Position numbers and translations under genes: made by a program. 64,000 nt of DNA from Pseudotamlana agarivorans (lineage in GTDB: Bacteria > Bacteroidota > Bacteroidia > Flavobacteriales > Flavobacteriaceae), in contig NZ_JAHKPD010000018.1 of the NCBI RefSeq assembly GCF_018860245.1, positions 267,206 to 331,205 on the forward strand, written 5' to 3'. Positions 43,547 to 52,866 of the stretch are shown piece by piece. Position 1 is the first letter of the stretch; each line of letters starts with the position of its first letter. The notes under the pieces are model-generated. The model searched no databases and was not told where the DNA came from. It saw nothing but the letters and a program-made list of their open reading frames with translations.

Positions 43547-44320
43547 TTAACTTAAATTTATTGAAAAAATATACATGGCCAGAAAGAGTCCGGTAGCAAT
43601 AGCAAGAACAATCATAGCTCCAACCGCGAAACGAGCTAAGCCATTTAAAATGTTGTTTTCTAATAAGTCGGTAAACGAATTAATAAGCGGTACGCCTGGT
43701 ATTAAAAAGAGGATTGAAGTCGCTAGCGCAGTTTGCGGATTAGTACCAATGTTATAAATTATACCTACCGAAGCCACCAACGATGCAGTTAACGATGCTA
43801 AGAAGATTCTAATGTAAATGTTATAATGTTTTTTATGTATTTGTTGTGATACAAATAAGCCCATAAACGCACTAATAAAGGCCACCGTCATATTAAGATA
43901 ATCTCCATTAAATATTTTGCAGAAGCCTGCTACAGCAAAACTTACCGCAATTAAGACCACCAGATTAGAGTATCTGTCTAGGCTTTTAATACGCTCTATT
44001 TCCGTTGCAATTTGATCGATGGTCCAACCTTCCCTTATCGCTTTCCAACTGGCTTTACTGATTTCAGAAATCGTTTTAAAATTAATAGCATGTGGAGGTA
44101 AATTATAGACTTTGGTTGCGCTCATCTTGGTGTCATTATCTGTTAATGTCATAATGATGGTTTTTTGATGAATCCAACTGTGAACACTAAAATTTAGAGC
44201 GGAAGAAAACCGGTCAATGCTTCTATTTATTCTACTAGTATTAGCCCCGGAAATCATTAATAGGGAACCGATTTCAAGCAGTAAATCGGCAGTTTTTGTA
44301 AACTTTTCAGAATCTGACAT
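43547..44320 (-). CDS. Threonine/serine exporter family, N-terminal half (ThrE/DUF1212)
   Basis: The 257-residue protein begins with a soluble region of about 115 residues (LLLEIGSLLMISGANTSRI, the ThrE signature, and HSWIHQKTIIMTLTD), then five membrane helices with FLIPGVPLINSFTDLLENN. It pairs with the adjacent C-terminal half to form a full amino acid exporter. The substrate is inferred from family names only. Confidence 0.88.
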   Translation of the reverse strand: MSDSEKFTKTADLLLEIGSLLMISGANTSRINRSIDRFSSALNFSVHSWIHQKTIIMTLTDNDTKMSATKVYNLPPHAINFKTISEISKASWKAIREGWTIDQIATEIERIKSLDRYSNLVVLIAVSFAVAGFCKIFNGDYLNMTVAFISAFMGLFVSQQIHKKHYNIYIRIFLASLTASLVASVGIIYNIGTNPQTALATSILFLIPGVPLINSFTDLLENNILNGLARFAVGAMIVLAIATGLFLAMYIFSINLS

Positions 44321-44437
44321 TTAAGAAATAAGTTTGATTTTGTATCAAGTAAATATGGTTTTTTAAGGTTAACCCATAAAAAACGATGAACACATAAGCA
44401 TTCAATATTTAAAGTTACAACAAAATCCAAAAAGATA

Positions 44438-45793
44438 TTACTTCTTTTTGTTACGCTTATTATAATTCTTATCGCCTCTTGTTTTTGGTTTTTTGTATTT
44501 AGCGGCGATTTTGAATTTGTAAGAACCTCCTAAGTTTTCTTTTGAATTCTTTTCTGACTTGTCATGAAAAGCAGGGCCAGGAGCATCTTCATCCTTTCGT
44601 TTGGTAGGGTTGTTTCGTTCTTTTATTTGCGGACGCTCTTCTTCAATAAGTTCTGTTGAAATTTGAACGTCTTCTGGGATTTCCAACAATGGAATTTCCA
44701 TTTTCATTAAAGCTTCAATATTTTCAATAGACTCTTGTTCTTTTTTAGTAGAAAAAACTAAGGCTTCTCCCAAACGTTCTGCGCGACCAGTTCTACCAAT
44801 ACGATGCATGTAATTTTCAGGATATTCTGGGGTGTCAAAATTAATAACATGCGATACATTGTCTATATCCAAACCACGTGCCATCACATCGGTAGCGATT
44901 AAAATACGATTTTGACCTTCTCGAAATTGTTCAATACTACGTAAACGGTAATTCTGTGTTTTATTAGAGTGAATCACACATAATTCTTCTTTAAAAAATT
45001 CATCTAATTGTTCAAATAAACGATCGGCCATGCGCTTAAACGCCACGAAAACAAGTACTTTGTTGTAGGTTTCTTCATCTCTCAATAAATGTGTTAACAA
45101 ATTAACTTTCGTGTAAAAGTTTGGCACATCGTAACGCGACTGATTGATGTTTTCTAAAGGTGTTCCTGAAATAGCAATAGAAACACGTTCTGGAGTTTTA
45201 AAGAAATCGTTTATTAATAAATCCACATCTTGAGTCATCGTAGCCGAAAACATAATGTTTTGACGACGTTCCGGTAGAATATCAAAAATATTAATTAATT
45301 GGTGTCTAAACCCTAAATCTAGCATCACATCAACTTCATCAATCACCAATTTCTGAATGGATTTCAGTTGTAAAACACGGCTTAAAGCTAAATCGTATAA
45401 ACGTCCTGGTGTGGCTACTAAAATATCAACACCTTGAGCAATAGCTTGTTTTTGGGTGTTAATATTGGTGCCGCCGTAAACCCCTAAAACACGATTGTTA
45501 ATGTATTTTGAAAGTTTTTCAATTTCATCAACCACTTGCACAACCAATTCACGGGTAGGCACTAAAACTAATACTCTAGGATTTTCTTGCATCGAAAACT
45601 TCAAGTTTCTAAGAATTGGCAACATGTAAGCAAAAGTTTTACCTGTTCCTGTTTGTGCAATTCCTACCACATCTTTTCCAGAGCTCACTACATTAAAAGC
45701 TTGTTCTTGAATAGGTGTTGGCGTTGTAAAACCTAAATCGTCTAAGGCATTATATAAAGGCGTGTTTAAATTTAAATCTTGAAATTGAGCCAT
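44438..45793 (-). CDS. DEAD-box RNA helicase
   Basis: The 451-residue helicase has all core motifs: PTPIQEQAF (Q motif), AQTGTGKTFAYM (I), PTRELVVQV (Ia), LVIDEVDVML (II, DEVD instead of DEAD), MFSATM (III), VFVAFKRMADRL (IV), IATDVMARGLDID (V) and HRIGRTGR (VI). The C-terminal 70 residues are basic and Pro/Lys-rich. It probably remodels rRNA or mRNA structure, as RhlE or CsdA do. Its 5' leader contains a sequence resembling the 16S rRNA anti-Shine-Dalgarno tail. Confidence 0.94.
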   Translation of the reverse strand: MAQFQDLNLNTPLYNALDDLGFTTPTPIQEQAFNVVSSGKDVVGIAQTGTGKTFAYMLPILRNLKFSMQENPRVLVLVPTRELVVQVVDEIEKLSKYINNRVLGVYGGTNINTQKQAIAQGVDILVATPGRLYDLALSRVLQLKSIQKLVIDEVDVMLDLGFRHQLINIFDILPERRQNIMFSATMTQDVDLLINDFFKTPERVSIAISGTPLENINQSRYDVPNFYTKVNLLTHLLRDEETYNKVLVFVAFKRMADRLFEQLDEFFKEELCVIHSNKTQNYRLRSIEQFREGQNRILIATDVMARGLDIDNVSHVINFDTPEYPENYMHRIGRTGRAERLGEALVFSTKKEQESIENIEALMKMEIPLLEIPEDVQISTELIEEERPQIKERNNPTKRKDEDAPGPAFHDKSEKNSKENLGGSYKFKIAAKYKKPKTRGDKNYNKRNKKK

Positions 45794-45877
45794 AAAAAAG
45801 GAGGTTTCCGTGAATAATTTTCGACCTACTTTTTTAGTAGAAGTAAGTCTTGGTATGCTATTTTGCTGGCAAAGTTA
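45794..45877 (-). promoter_or_regulatory. Helicase promoter and leader with anti-Shine-Dalgarno look-alike
   Basis: On the minus strand TAACTTTG (45870-45877) is a good -7 box. The predicted leader of about 70 bases has a small hairpin (CTACT-AAAAA-AGTAG) and ends GGAAACCTCCTTTTTT directly before the ATG. That tail resembles the 3' end of 16S rRNA, GGATCACCTCCTTTCT. Whether this matters for control is open. Confidence 0.45.
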
Positions 45878-45892
45878 CGTTTATTATTCTAT

Positions 45893-46783
45893 TTAAGTTA
45901 AATGCTTTGGGTCTATTTCAATAGTATAACTTGCTGCAAACGTTTTGTTAGGTTCTAATTGTAAGATCCCTTCTTTTGTTTTAAAATCCTGATTGGTGTT
46001 TTCATGATCTGCAATACCCAACCATGGCTCAATGCAAACGTAGTTGCCAGCTGGTTTTGCCCAAATACCTAAGTATGGGAAATCTTTATATGATACCGAT
46101 AAAATAGCGCCATGATTTTTACTTTTAAGCGTTACTTTGTTAGATTTCAAATCCTTAAAAATAAGGGCATCGGCATTAAATAAATCATGGGTTAATGCTA
46201 AGGTTTTACTAGCATTGAAAATAGGCTTGGTTTTAGAAGAAATTAAACCGTTTTCCATGTTTATGAGATGGGTGCTAGAATTTTCTTGGTGCTCAAACTC
46301 TAAAATGTAATCTTCGTAAGTTTCATCTTGAAAAACAGGACACTTAAATGCAGGATGCCCACCAAGTGAAAAATACATGGTCTTTGAGTCTGCATTTTTA
46401 ATACGATGTGTTAAGGTAATGGTAGCGTTTTTAAGCGTATAGGTTAAATAAAATTCAAACTTAAAAGGATACATTTTTAAAGTCGCTTCATTATAAACTA
46501 ATTTAAAAGTTAAACTGTTTGCGGTTTGTTCATGCAGTTCAATATTAGGGTTGTTTCTAATAATGCCATGCTTCGGAAGGCTGTACGATTCACCTTCAAA
46601 ATGATAAGATCCTTTTTTTAAAGCACCGATAATAGGAAATAAATTCGGAGCAAAACTGCCCCAAACATCAGGATTGGCGTCCCACATAAATTGGGTGTCA
46701 TGTTTTGCAGACTGTATTTGGCATAATTCGGCACCGGTTTTTTTAACGGCTATTTTAAGTAAATCGTTTTCTATTGTAAACAT
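45893..46783 (-). CDS. Aldose 1-epimerase family protein
   Basis: From ATG 46783 the product is 296 residues; the longer frame starts with a TTG and adds nine residues. The galactose mutarotase-like fold is suggested by FTIENDLLKIAVKKTGAEL, MFMWDANPDVWGSFAPNLFP, FSLGGHPAFKCPV with the catalytic His, and VCIEPWLGI with the catalytic Glu region. The substrate may be glucose-6-phosphate or another sugar, as in YeaD-type relatives. It lies divergent to pabB. Confidence 0.87.
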   Translation of the reverse strand: MFTIENDLLKIAVKKTGAELCQIQSAKHDTQFMWDANPDVWGSFAPNLFPIIGALKKGSYHFEGESYSLPKHGIIRNNPNIELHEQTANSLTFKLVYNEATLKMYPFKFEFYLTYTLKNATITLTHRIKNADSKTMYFSLGGHPAFKCPVFQDETYEDYILEFEHQENSSTHLINMENGLISSKTKPIFNASKTLALTHDLFNADALIFKDLKSNKVTLKSKNHGAILSVSYKDFPYLGIWAKPAGNYVCIEPWLGIADHENTNQDFKTKEGILQLEPNKTFAASYTIEIDPKHLT

Positions 46784-46862
46784 CAAAGGAAATTTTAAAC
46801 TAAGATACAAAACTTGCCTTTTTTTAAGTATTCTAACTAACTTTACGGCATAAATTGTACGC

Positions 46863-48161
46863 TTGAGAACAAAAGAAATTCATAACCCAGAAGATATTCA
46901 GCAGTTTAAGGAAAAAGCGCTGCTTTGGAGTCAGCAATTTGATGATGTGGTCTGGTTAGATTCTAACAATTATGCTCAGAATTATTCAAGTTATGATGCT
47001 GTTTTGGCTGTTGATGCCTTTACTAGTATTCAAACCGATTATTTTGATGGTTTTGAAAAACTTAAAGAATACCAGTCGCAAACTAAAGACTGGATTTTCG
47101 GATACTTAACGTACGATTTAAAAAATGATGTTGAAGCTTTAAAATCTGAAAACTTCGACGGCTTAGGTTTTCCTGATCTCTACTTTTTTCAGCCAAAAAA
47201 ACTCTTCTTATTTAAAGATAATCAGGTTGAAATTCAGTATTTAAATTGTGTTGATGACGAATTGGAAGACGATTTAAAAACGATAAATTCTTCCGAAGAA
47301 AAAAGTGTAAAAACCCCTTCCGAAGACTTAAAAATAAAACTTCGTATTCATAAAGATGCCTATTGCGAAAAGGTGAATACCATGCTTAAGCATATTCAGC
47401 ATGGCGCGATTTACGAAGCCAATTTTTGTCAGGAGTTTTATGCCGAAAATACGACGATTAATCCGTTGCTTACTTACAACAGGTTGAATCAGATTTCAAA
47501 ACCACCATTTGCGACTTTTTTAAAACTCGGTGATAAGTTTGTGATGAGTGCTTCGCCTGAGCGCTATCTTAAAAAAGAAGGCACCCGCGTAATTTCTGAA
47601 CCTATAAAAGGTACGGCCAAACGTTCTAAAAATCCTGAAAAAGACGAACAGCTAAAAATTGATTTGGCTAAAGATGAAAAGGAGCGTAGTGAGAATATCA
47701 TGATTGTTGATTTGGTACGCAATGATTTATCGAAAACCGCTATAAAGGGTAGTGTTCAAGTTGATGAATTGTGCAAGATTTATACCTTTAAACAAGTGCA
47801 TCAAATGATTTCTACGGTGACATCAACAGTTGAAGTTTCGACGCATCCGGTTGATATTATAAAAAGTACTTTCCCAATGGGGAGCATGACAGGCGCTCCT
47901 AAAATTTCGGCTATGAAAATCATTGAAAACCTTGAAGAAACCAAACGCGGTTTGTACTCTGGGGCGATTGGCTATTTTACACCTAACAATGATTTTGACT
48001 TTAATGTGGTGATTAGAAGTATTCTATACAACGCCACTAAAAAATACGTGTCTTACTCGGTGGGTAGCGCCATTACAGCTAAAAGTGATGCACTTAAGGA
48101 ATACGAAGAGTGCCTTATTAAGGCTAAAGCCATGCGAGAGGTTTTGGAACAAAAAGACTAA
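46863..48161 (+). CDS. pabB: Aminodeoxychorismate synthase component I
   Basis: The 432-residue chorismate-binding enzyme has the TTG start (46863), QHGAIYEANFCQEF, SPERYLKKEGTRVISEPIKGTAKR, IMIVDLVRNDLSKTA, and the signature STFPMGSMTGAPKISAMKIIE. The motif PIKGT, with a Lys where TrpE has Ala, favours aminodeoxychorismate synthase over anthranilate synthase. It makes 4-amino-4-deoxychorismate for folate. The glutaminase and lyase genes are not adjacent. folE, another folate gene, is at 12 kb. Confidence 0.88.
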   Translation: MRTKEIHNPEDIQQFKEKALLWSQQFDDVVWLDSNNYAQNYSSYDAVLAVDAFTSIQTDYFDGFEKLKEYQSQTKDWIFGYLTYDLKNDVEALKSENFDGLGFPDLYFFQPKKLFLFKDNQVEIQYLNCVDDELEDDLKTINSSEEKSVKTPSEDLKIKLRIHKDAYCEKVNTMLKHIQHGAIYEANFCQEFYAENTTINPLLTYNRLNQISKPPFATFLKLGDKFVMSASPERYLKKEGTRVISEPIKGTAKRSKNPEKDEQLKIDLAKDEKERSENIMIVDLVRNDLSKTAIKGSVQVDELCKIYTFKQVHQMISTVTSTVEVSTHPVDIIKSTFPMGSMTGAPKISAMKIIENLEETKRGLYSGAIGYFTPNNDFDFNVVIRSILYNATKKYVSYSVGSAITAKSDALKEYEECLIKAKAMREVLEQKD

Positions 48162-48253
48162 TGGGTAGTTGTGTTAATGGTTTTTTAATCCTCATTTCAG
48201 GAATTTAGTCATAAAAGCGCTACGCTAAAAAACACTCGTTTTCACTAAAGTTG

Positions 48254-48261
48254 TATATTTG
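48254..48261 (+). promoter_or_regulatory. -7 box (TATATTTG) five bases before tilS
   Basis: TATATTTG matches TAnnTTTG and ends five bases before the ATG at 48267. The transcript would be leaderless or nearly so. Confidence 0.5.
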
Positions 48262-48266
48262 ATACT

Positions 48267-49586
48267 ATGCTAGATTCACTACAAATTCATATCGAAAACC
48301 ACCTCGGTTTTTTAAAAAAAGCAAAACTTTTAATTGCTATTTCTGGCGGAATTGATAGCGTGGTTTTAACGCATTTATGCGCGAAATTGGACTTAAATAT
48401 TGCCTTAGCGCACTGCAATTTTAACTTAAGAGGCGATGAAAGTGATGCCGATGAAGCTTTTGTTAAAAATCTTGCGGAAGCTTTAAATATAGAGTGTTTT
48501 GTGCAGCATTTTGATACCGAACATTACAGTAGCGACCAGAAGTGTTCCATTCAAATGGCAGCTCGTGAGTTGCGCTATAATTGGTTCGAAGAATTGTCGC
48601 AACAATTGGGTTACGATTATATTCTAACTGCCCATCATGCCGACGATAATTTAGAAACTTTTTTAATCAATTTCACAAGAGGTACAGGTTTAGATGGTTT
48701 AACCGGAATACCTGAAGTAAACGGTAAGTTTGTGCGTCCGCTATTACCATTTTCAAGTGAGAATATTGAGGCTTTTGCTAAAGAAAATAACATCCAATGG
48801 AGAGATGATAGTAGTAATAAATCGGTGAAATATCTACGGAATAAACTGCGCCACGAGGTGATTCCTATTTTAAAAGAAATCAACCCCAGTTTACTGAAAA
48901 GTTTCGATAATACCTTGAATAATTTACAGGGCACAGCGGTGATTGTGGAGCATGCCGTCGATGGTTTTTTGAATAAAAGTATAGAAAGCATTGAGAATGG
49001 AATTGTGAAGTTTAAAATTTCAGAATTCAAACAAAAAGAAAATCCGAAACCGTATTTATATGAGGCTTTTAAGGAATTCGGATTTACAGAATGGGATGAT
49101 GTGCTACACCTTTTGGATGCTGAAACAGGCAAACAAATTTATTCAAATACATACCGTTTATTGAAAAATCGCGAGCATTTACTGTTGAGTGAAATGAAAT
49201 CTGAAACTGAAGTAGAAATTCAAATTTCAGAAGCAGATAAAAAGGTAGAAACAGTATTAGGAACCCTGGTTTTTTCTGAAGTAGAAGAGATTTCAGAAAC
49301 GCCTACCAACTGTATTTATGTAGATAAAGGCCTTTTGAAGTTTCCTTTAACTTTACGTAAAAAGCAAGAAGGCGATGTGTTTTATCCGCTGGGAATGACT
49401 GGTAAAAAGAAATTAAGCAAGTATTTTAAAGATGAAAAATTATCGCTTTTAGATAAAGAAAATACCTGGCTCTTATGTTCTGGTGAAGATATTGTTTGGG
49501 TGCTTAACAGGCGTGCAGATAATCGTTTTAAAGTGACGCCAAACACTGAAAGTATATTGAAAATAGAGATATTGGAAAAGTTGTAA
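48267..49586 (+). CDS. tilS: tRNA(Ile)-lysidine synthetase
   Basis: The 439-residue protein has the PP-loop AISGGIDSVVLTHL, then AHCNFNLRGDESDADE, AARELRYNWF and AHHADDNLETFLINFTRGTGLDGLTGI. The C-terminal TilS domain includes TLRKKQEGDVFYPLGMTGKKKLSKYF. It ligates lysine to C34 of tRNA-Ile(CAU) so that it reads AUA. Length is normal. Downstream, before ade, lies a dyad repeat element. Confidence 0.95.
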   Translation: MLDSLQIHIENHLGFLKKAKLLIAISGGIDSVVLTHLCAKLDLNIALAHCNFNLRGDESDADEAFVKNLAEALNIECFVQHFDTEHYSSDQKCSIQMAARELRYNWFEELSQQLGYDYILTAHHADDNLETFLINFTRGTGLDGLTGIPEVNGKFVRPLLPFSSENIEAFAKENNIQWRDDSSNKSVKYLRNKLRHEVIPILKEINPSLLKSFDNTLNNLQGTAVIVEHAVDGFLNKSIESIENGIVKFKISEFKQKENPKPYLYEAFKEFGFTEWDDVLHLLDAETGKQIYSNTYRLLKNREHLLLSEMKSETEVEIQISEADKKVETVLGTLVFSEVEEISETPTNCIYVDKGLLKFPLTLRKKQEGDVFYPLGMTGKKKLSKYFKDEKLSLLDKENTWLLCSGEDIVWVLNRRADNRFKVTPNTESILKIEILEKL

Positions 49587-49593
49587 TGACAAG

Positions 49594-49765
49594 AAAGAAG
49601 TCATGCGGCACCCTGAATTATTCTGTCACCCAGAACTAATACGTCACCCTGAACTTGATTCAGGGTCTCATAGCAAATTGATGGTTTGTCATTCAGAAGG
49701 AGGTACGACTGAAGAATCTTTGTTTGATTCATGAGATTACTCGATTCCTCGGAATGACAACAGAA
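49594..49765. repeat. REP-like dyad element between tilS and ade
   Basis: Two dyads are visible: ACCCTGAA-CTTGA-TTCAGGGT (49646-49666) and a wide one with TTGTCATTC (49686-49694) and GAATGACAA (49752-49760). GTCACCC words recur between 49625 and 49651. No coding region is present. The sequence resembles dispersed intergenic elements of Bacteroidota, though I cannot check copy number. Confidence 0.8.
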
Positions 49766-49819
49766 ACATTAGATATGTTTACGAGCATTCAGTAAAATAA
49801 AAACTAAAAACAAAGCATT

Positions 49820-51466
49820 TTGAAACTACAAGGACAAATTGTTGACATAGAAAACAAACGAATTTACAAAGGAGAAATAAGTGTAGAAGGAGGTAAAATA
49901 GTTTCTATTATTGAAAAAGACCACGACGTCACAAATTATATCCTGCCTGGCTTTGTAGATGCACACATTCACATAGAAAGTTCGATGTTAGTACCTAGTG
50001 AGTTCGCTAAAATGGCGGTGGTTCATGGTACGGTCGCCACAGTTTCCGACCCGCATGAAATTGCTAATGTTTTAGGTGTTGAAGGTGTGAAATTCATGAT
50101 TGAAAACGGTAAAAAAGTACCTTTTAAATTCAATTTTGGTGCACCATCTTGCGTACCCGCAACCACTTTTGAGTCTGCCGGAGCAACGATTAATTCCGAT
50201 GATATAAAAACGCTTTTAGAGTCGGACGACATCAAATACCTTGCGGAAATGATGAACTACCCAGGCGTTATTTTTGACGACGACGAAGTGCTGAAAAAAA
50301 TAGCTTGGGCCAAACACTTTAATAAACCTGTGGATGGTCACGCACCAGGAGTAATTGGCGATAAGCTAGACAAGTACATTAGTGCAGGAATTTATACCGA
50401 TCATGAAAGTTTTACTTTCGAGGAAGGTCAAGAGAAGCTCCAAAAAGGCATGAAAATTTTGATTAGAGAGGGGAGTGCGGCCAAAAATTTTGAAGCTTTA
50501 ATCGATTTAGCGCCAGAACATTTTGAAAATATGATGTTCTGTAGTGATGATAAACATCCAGACGATTTGCTTATAGGACATATCAATCAATTATGTGCGA
50601 GAGCCGTTAAAAAGGGTGTGGATTTGTTCAAAGTCTTGCAAATGGCTTGTGTAAATCCGGTAAAACACTATAATTTGGATGTGGGACAATTAAAAGTTGA
50701 CGGTGCCGCCGATTTTATTGTGCTCGAAGATTTATCCGAATTTAAAACCCTTCAAACCTATGTGAATGGCGAGTTGGTTTTTGATCAAGGAAAATCTTTA
50801 ATTGAAACGGTTACTTTTGAAAACCTGAATAATTTCCATTGTGATGCTAAAATAGTTTCTGAATTTGAAATCCCTTCTTCCGCTAAGGAAATCCGTGTAA
50901 TTGAAGCCTTAGAAGGTCAATTAATAACAAACGCAATAATTGAAAAAGCCACGATTGAAAATGGCAATTTAGTATCAAATACCGAAACGGATATTCTTAA
51001 AATGGCTGTGGTAAACCGTTATCATCCCGATAGCAATCGGGACCAGCCACCAGCCTTAGCTTTTATCAAGAATTTTGGTTTGAAGGAAGGGGCTATTGCG
51101 GCTTCCGTAGGACACGATTCGCATAATATTGTGGTGGTAGGTGTGAGCGATGAAGCGATTTGTAAAGCGGTGAACTTAATCATTAAACATAAAGGTGGTG
51201 TTTGTGCGGTGTCTTCTTCCGAAGAAAAAATAGTTCCGCTTCCCGTAGCCGGAATTATGAGTGACCAAGACGGTGAAACCATCGGAAAGGCTTACGCCGA
51301 ACTTGACGAAATGGCAAAAATATTAGGGAGTACTTTAAAAGCACCGTATATGACACTGTCGTTTATGGCTTTGCTCGTTATTCCATCATTGAAATTAAGT
51401 GACCAAGGGCTTTTTGATGGTATTGGTTTTAAGTTTACAGATTTGGAAGTGGGTTTTAATGAATAG
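49820..51466 (+). CDS. ade: Adenine deaminase
   Basis: The 548-residue amidohydrolase starts with TTG and [20 protein letters not shown]. The metal-binding motif is [19 protein letters not shown]. Further family phrases are [30 protein letters not shown], the [13 protein letters not shown] segment, [19 protein letters not shown] and [13 protein letters not shown]. It converts adenine to hypoxanthine in purine salvage. Length is normal. A REP-like element precedes it and a heptamer array follows. Confidence 0.94.
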   Translation: MKLQGQIVDIENKRIYKGEISVEGGKIVSIIEKDHDVTNYILPGFVDAHIHIESSMLVPSEFAKMAVVHGTVATVSDPHEIANVLGVEGVKFMIENGKKVPFKFNFGAPSCVPATTFESAGATINSDDIKTLLESDDIKYLAEMMNYPGVIFDDDEVLKKIAWAKHFNKPVDGHAPGVIGDKLDKYISAGIYTDHESFTFEEGQEKLQKGMKILIREGSAAKNFEALIDLAPEHFENMMFCSDDKHPDDLLIGHINQLCARAVKKGVDLFKVLQMACVNPVKHYNLDVGQLKVDGAADFIVLEDLSEFKTLQTYVNGELVFDQGKSLIETVTFENLNNFHCDAKIVSEFEIPSSAKEIRVIEALEGQLITNAIIEKATIENGNLVSNTETDILKMAVVNRYHPDSNRDQPPALAFIKNFGLKEGAIAASVGHDSHNIVVVGVSDEAICKAVNLIIKHKGGVCAVSSSEEKIVPLPVAGIMSDQDGETIGKAYAELDEMAKILGSTLKAPYMTLSFMALLVIPSLKLSDQGLFDGIGFKFTDLEVGFNE

Positions 51467-51586
51467 TTAAAAAGTAATAATTAAAAATTTCATATTCTAG
51501 CAGAGAAATTCAGTTGATAATTAGTAATTAAAAGTTGATAATTAATAAGTTAATAACTCTGAATTATAAATTTAAAGTCGTTTTTT

Positions 51587-51670
51587 CAACAGTCAACAGT
51601 CAACAGTCAACAGTCAACAGTCAACAGTCAACAGTCAACAGTCAATAGTCAACAGTCAACAGTCAATAGT
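51587..51670. repeat. Heptamer array, 12 CAAYAGT units, ending six bases before a start codon
   Basis: Twelve perfect seven-base units, ten CAACAGT and two CAATAGT, form the whole leader of the YheT-type hydrolase gene and end at 51670. The six bases CAAAAC then separate them from the ATG at 51677. The DNA between 51467 and 51586 is AT-rich and shows no gene. Confidence 0.97.
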
Positions 51671-51676
51671 CAAAAC

Positions 51677-52639
51677 ATGCCCATACTCAATTCCACATAC
51701 AAACCATTCTTCCTATTCCGTAACGGCTTTGTCTCAACAGTATATTCCGGCTTAGTTCGCCGCGTAGATTTGGAACAAGAGCGTGAACGCATGACCTTGC
51801 GTGACGGTGATTTCTTAGATTTAGACTGGAGTTATTCCGAAGAAAAATCGAATAAGTTAATCATTTTACTGCACGGTTTGGAAGGCAATGGGAAGCGTCC
51901 GTATATGACAGGTACTGCCAAGCTTTTCAATGAAAATGGTATCGATGCCGTATGCGTTAACTTTCGAGGATGTAGTGGTGAAACCAACTTGAAATATAGA
52001 AGTTATCATTCTGGTGCGACTGAAGATTTAGAAGATGTGATAAATCACATTCTAAAAGAAAAGAACTATGCTGAAATCTATTTGAAAGGTATCAGTTTAG
52101 GAGCCAATATGATTCTTAAATATTTAGGTGAGGGTGATGGAGTTCCGGCGCAAATTAAGGCGGCCATTGCGGTTTCGGCACCTTGTTACTTGCATGGTTC
52201 AGCTAAAGAACTACATACTTTAAAAAATAAGTTATTCCATGACCGGTTTTTAAAACACCTTTCGGAATCTTTAAAAAATAAGCAGAAACGGTTTCAAGAA
52301 GATTTAAGTGTGGATACCATTGAAAAAATAAAAACATTATTTGATTTTGATAATGTATACACGGCTCAAGCCCATGGTTTTAAAGATGGTTTAGATTATT
52401 ATACCAAATCCAGTAGTTTACAATTTCTTCCTAAAATTAAAACACCAACCCTGATTATCAATGCGTTAAATGATTCCTTTTTGTCTCATGAATGTTACCC
52501 TGTAAAGGAGGCAAAGGAAAACGATTTTTTACATTTAGAAATGCCAAAATATGGCGGACATGTGGGTTTTATCTCCAAAAAAAACATTTATTACAATGAA
52601 AGTCGTGCGTTAGACTTTATATCTTCCTTAGAAAAATAG
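51677..52639 (+). CDS. YheT family alpha/beta hydrolase
   Basis: The 320-residue protein is an alpha/beta hydrolase of the YheT/ABHD1-3 type. The oxyanion region is ILLHGLEGNG, the family phrase VNFRGCSGETNLKYRSYHSGATEDL is seen near residues 94-118, and the nucleophile elbow is LKGISLGANMILKYLGEG, with Ser inside G.S.G. Late motifs PTLIINALNDSFLS and GGHVGFI supply the Asp and His. Substrates are probably lipid or acyl esters. Its leader consists of heptamer repeats. Confidence 0.93.
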   Translation: MPILNSTYKPFFLFRNGFVSTVYSGLVRRVDLEQERERMTLRDGDFLDLDWSYSEEKSNKLIILLHGLEGNGKRPYMTGTAKLFNENGIDAVCVNFRGCSGETNLKYRSYHSGATEDLEDVINHILKEKNYAEIYLKGISLGANMILKYLGEGDGVPAQIKAAIAVSAPCYLHGSAKELHTLKNKLFHDRFLKHLSESLKNKQKRFQEDLSVDTIEKIKTLFDFDNVYTAQAHGFKDGLDYYTKSSSLQFLPKIKTPTLIINALNDSFLSHECYPVKEAKENDFLHLEMPKYGGHVGFISKKNIYYNESRALDFISSLEK

Positions 52640-52700
52640 ATAATATTTTCTGATTGACGCTTAATTAACAGAAGTACTAAAAAAGCTATAACTGTTTTTT

Positions 52701-52716
52701 ACTTAAACGTTTGAGT
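52701..52716. promoter_or_regulatory. Palindrome ACTTAAACGTTTGAGT, candidate operator of the xylose operon
   Basis: This 16-base near-palindrome (one mismatched pair) has a central CG, as LacI-type operators do. It lies 166 bases before the xylB start and about 113 bases before the -7 box at 52829. The LacI gene at 61276-62301 is the nearest candidate regulator, but neither spacing nor binding is proven. Confidence 0.5.
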
Positions 52717-52828
52717 ATTGTATTTTTCGCGTGTAATGTACTGTATGTTAGAGGTTTGTTTTATTGTGTGTTTCGTTGTGTTACCTAGAATTTTGAATGT
52801 ATCTGTCGAAATAAGGCACTCTAATTAG

Positions 52829-52836
52829 TAAATTTG
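52829..52836 (+). promoter_or_regulatory. -7 box (TAAATTTG) for xylB, overlapping the longer frame's TTG
   Basis: TAAATTTG matches TAnnTTTG and covers the TTG at 52834 that would start a longer xylB frame. The true start is then the TTG at 52867. No clear -33 TTTG is found. Confidence 0.5.
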
Positions 52837-52866
52837 AGAACACTTCAACAATTAATACATAATAGT

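Noticed and set aside
45810-45896. 28-codon frame after AAGGAGG between the helicase and epimerase genes
   Set aside because: Shine-Dalgarno sequences are little used in this phylum and the AAGGAGG is explained by the complementary helicase leader; the peptide has no recognised feature.
48635-49132. 165-codon minus-strand frame inside tilS
   Set aside because: It is antisense to a complete tilS and contains no recognisable motif.
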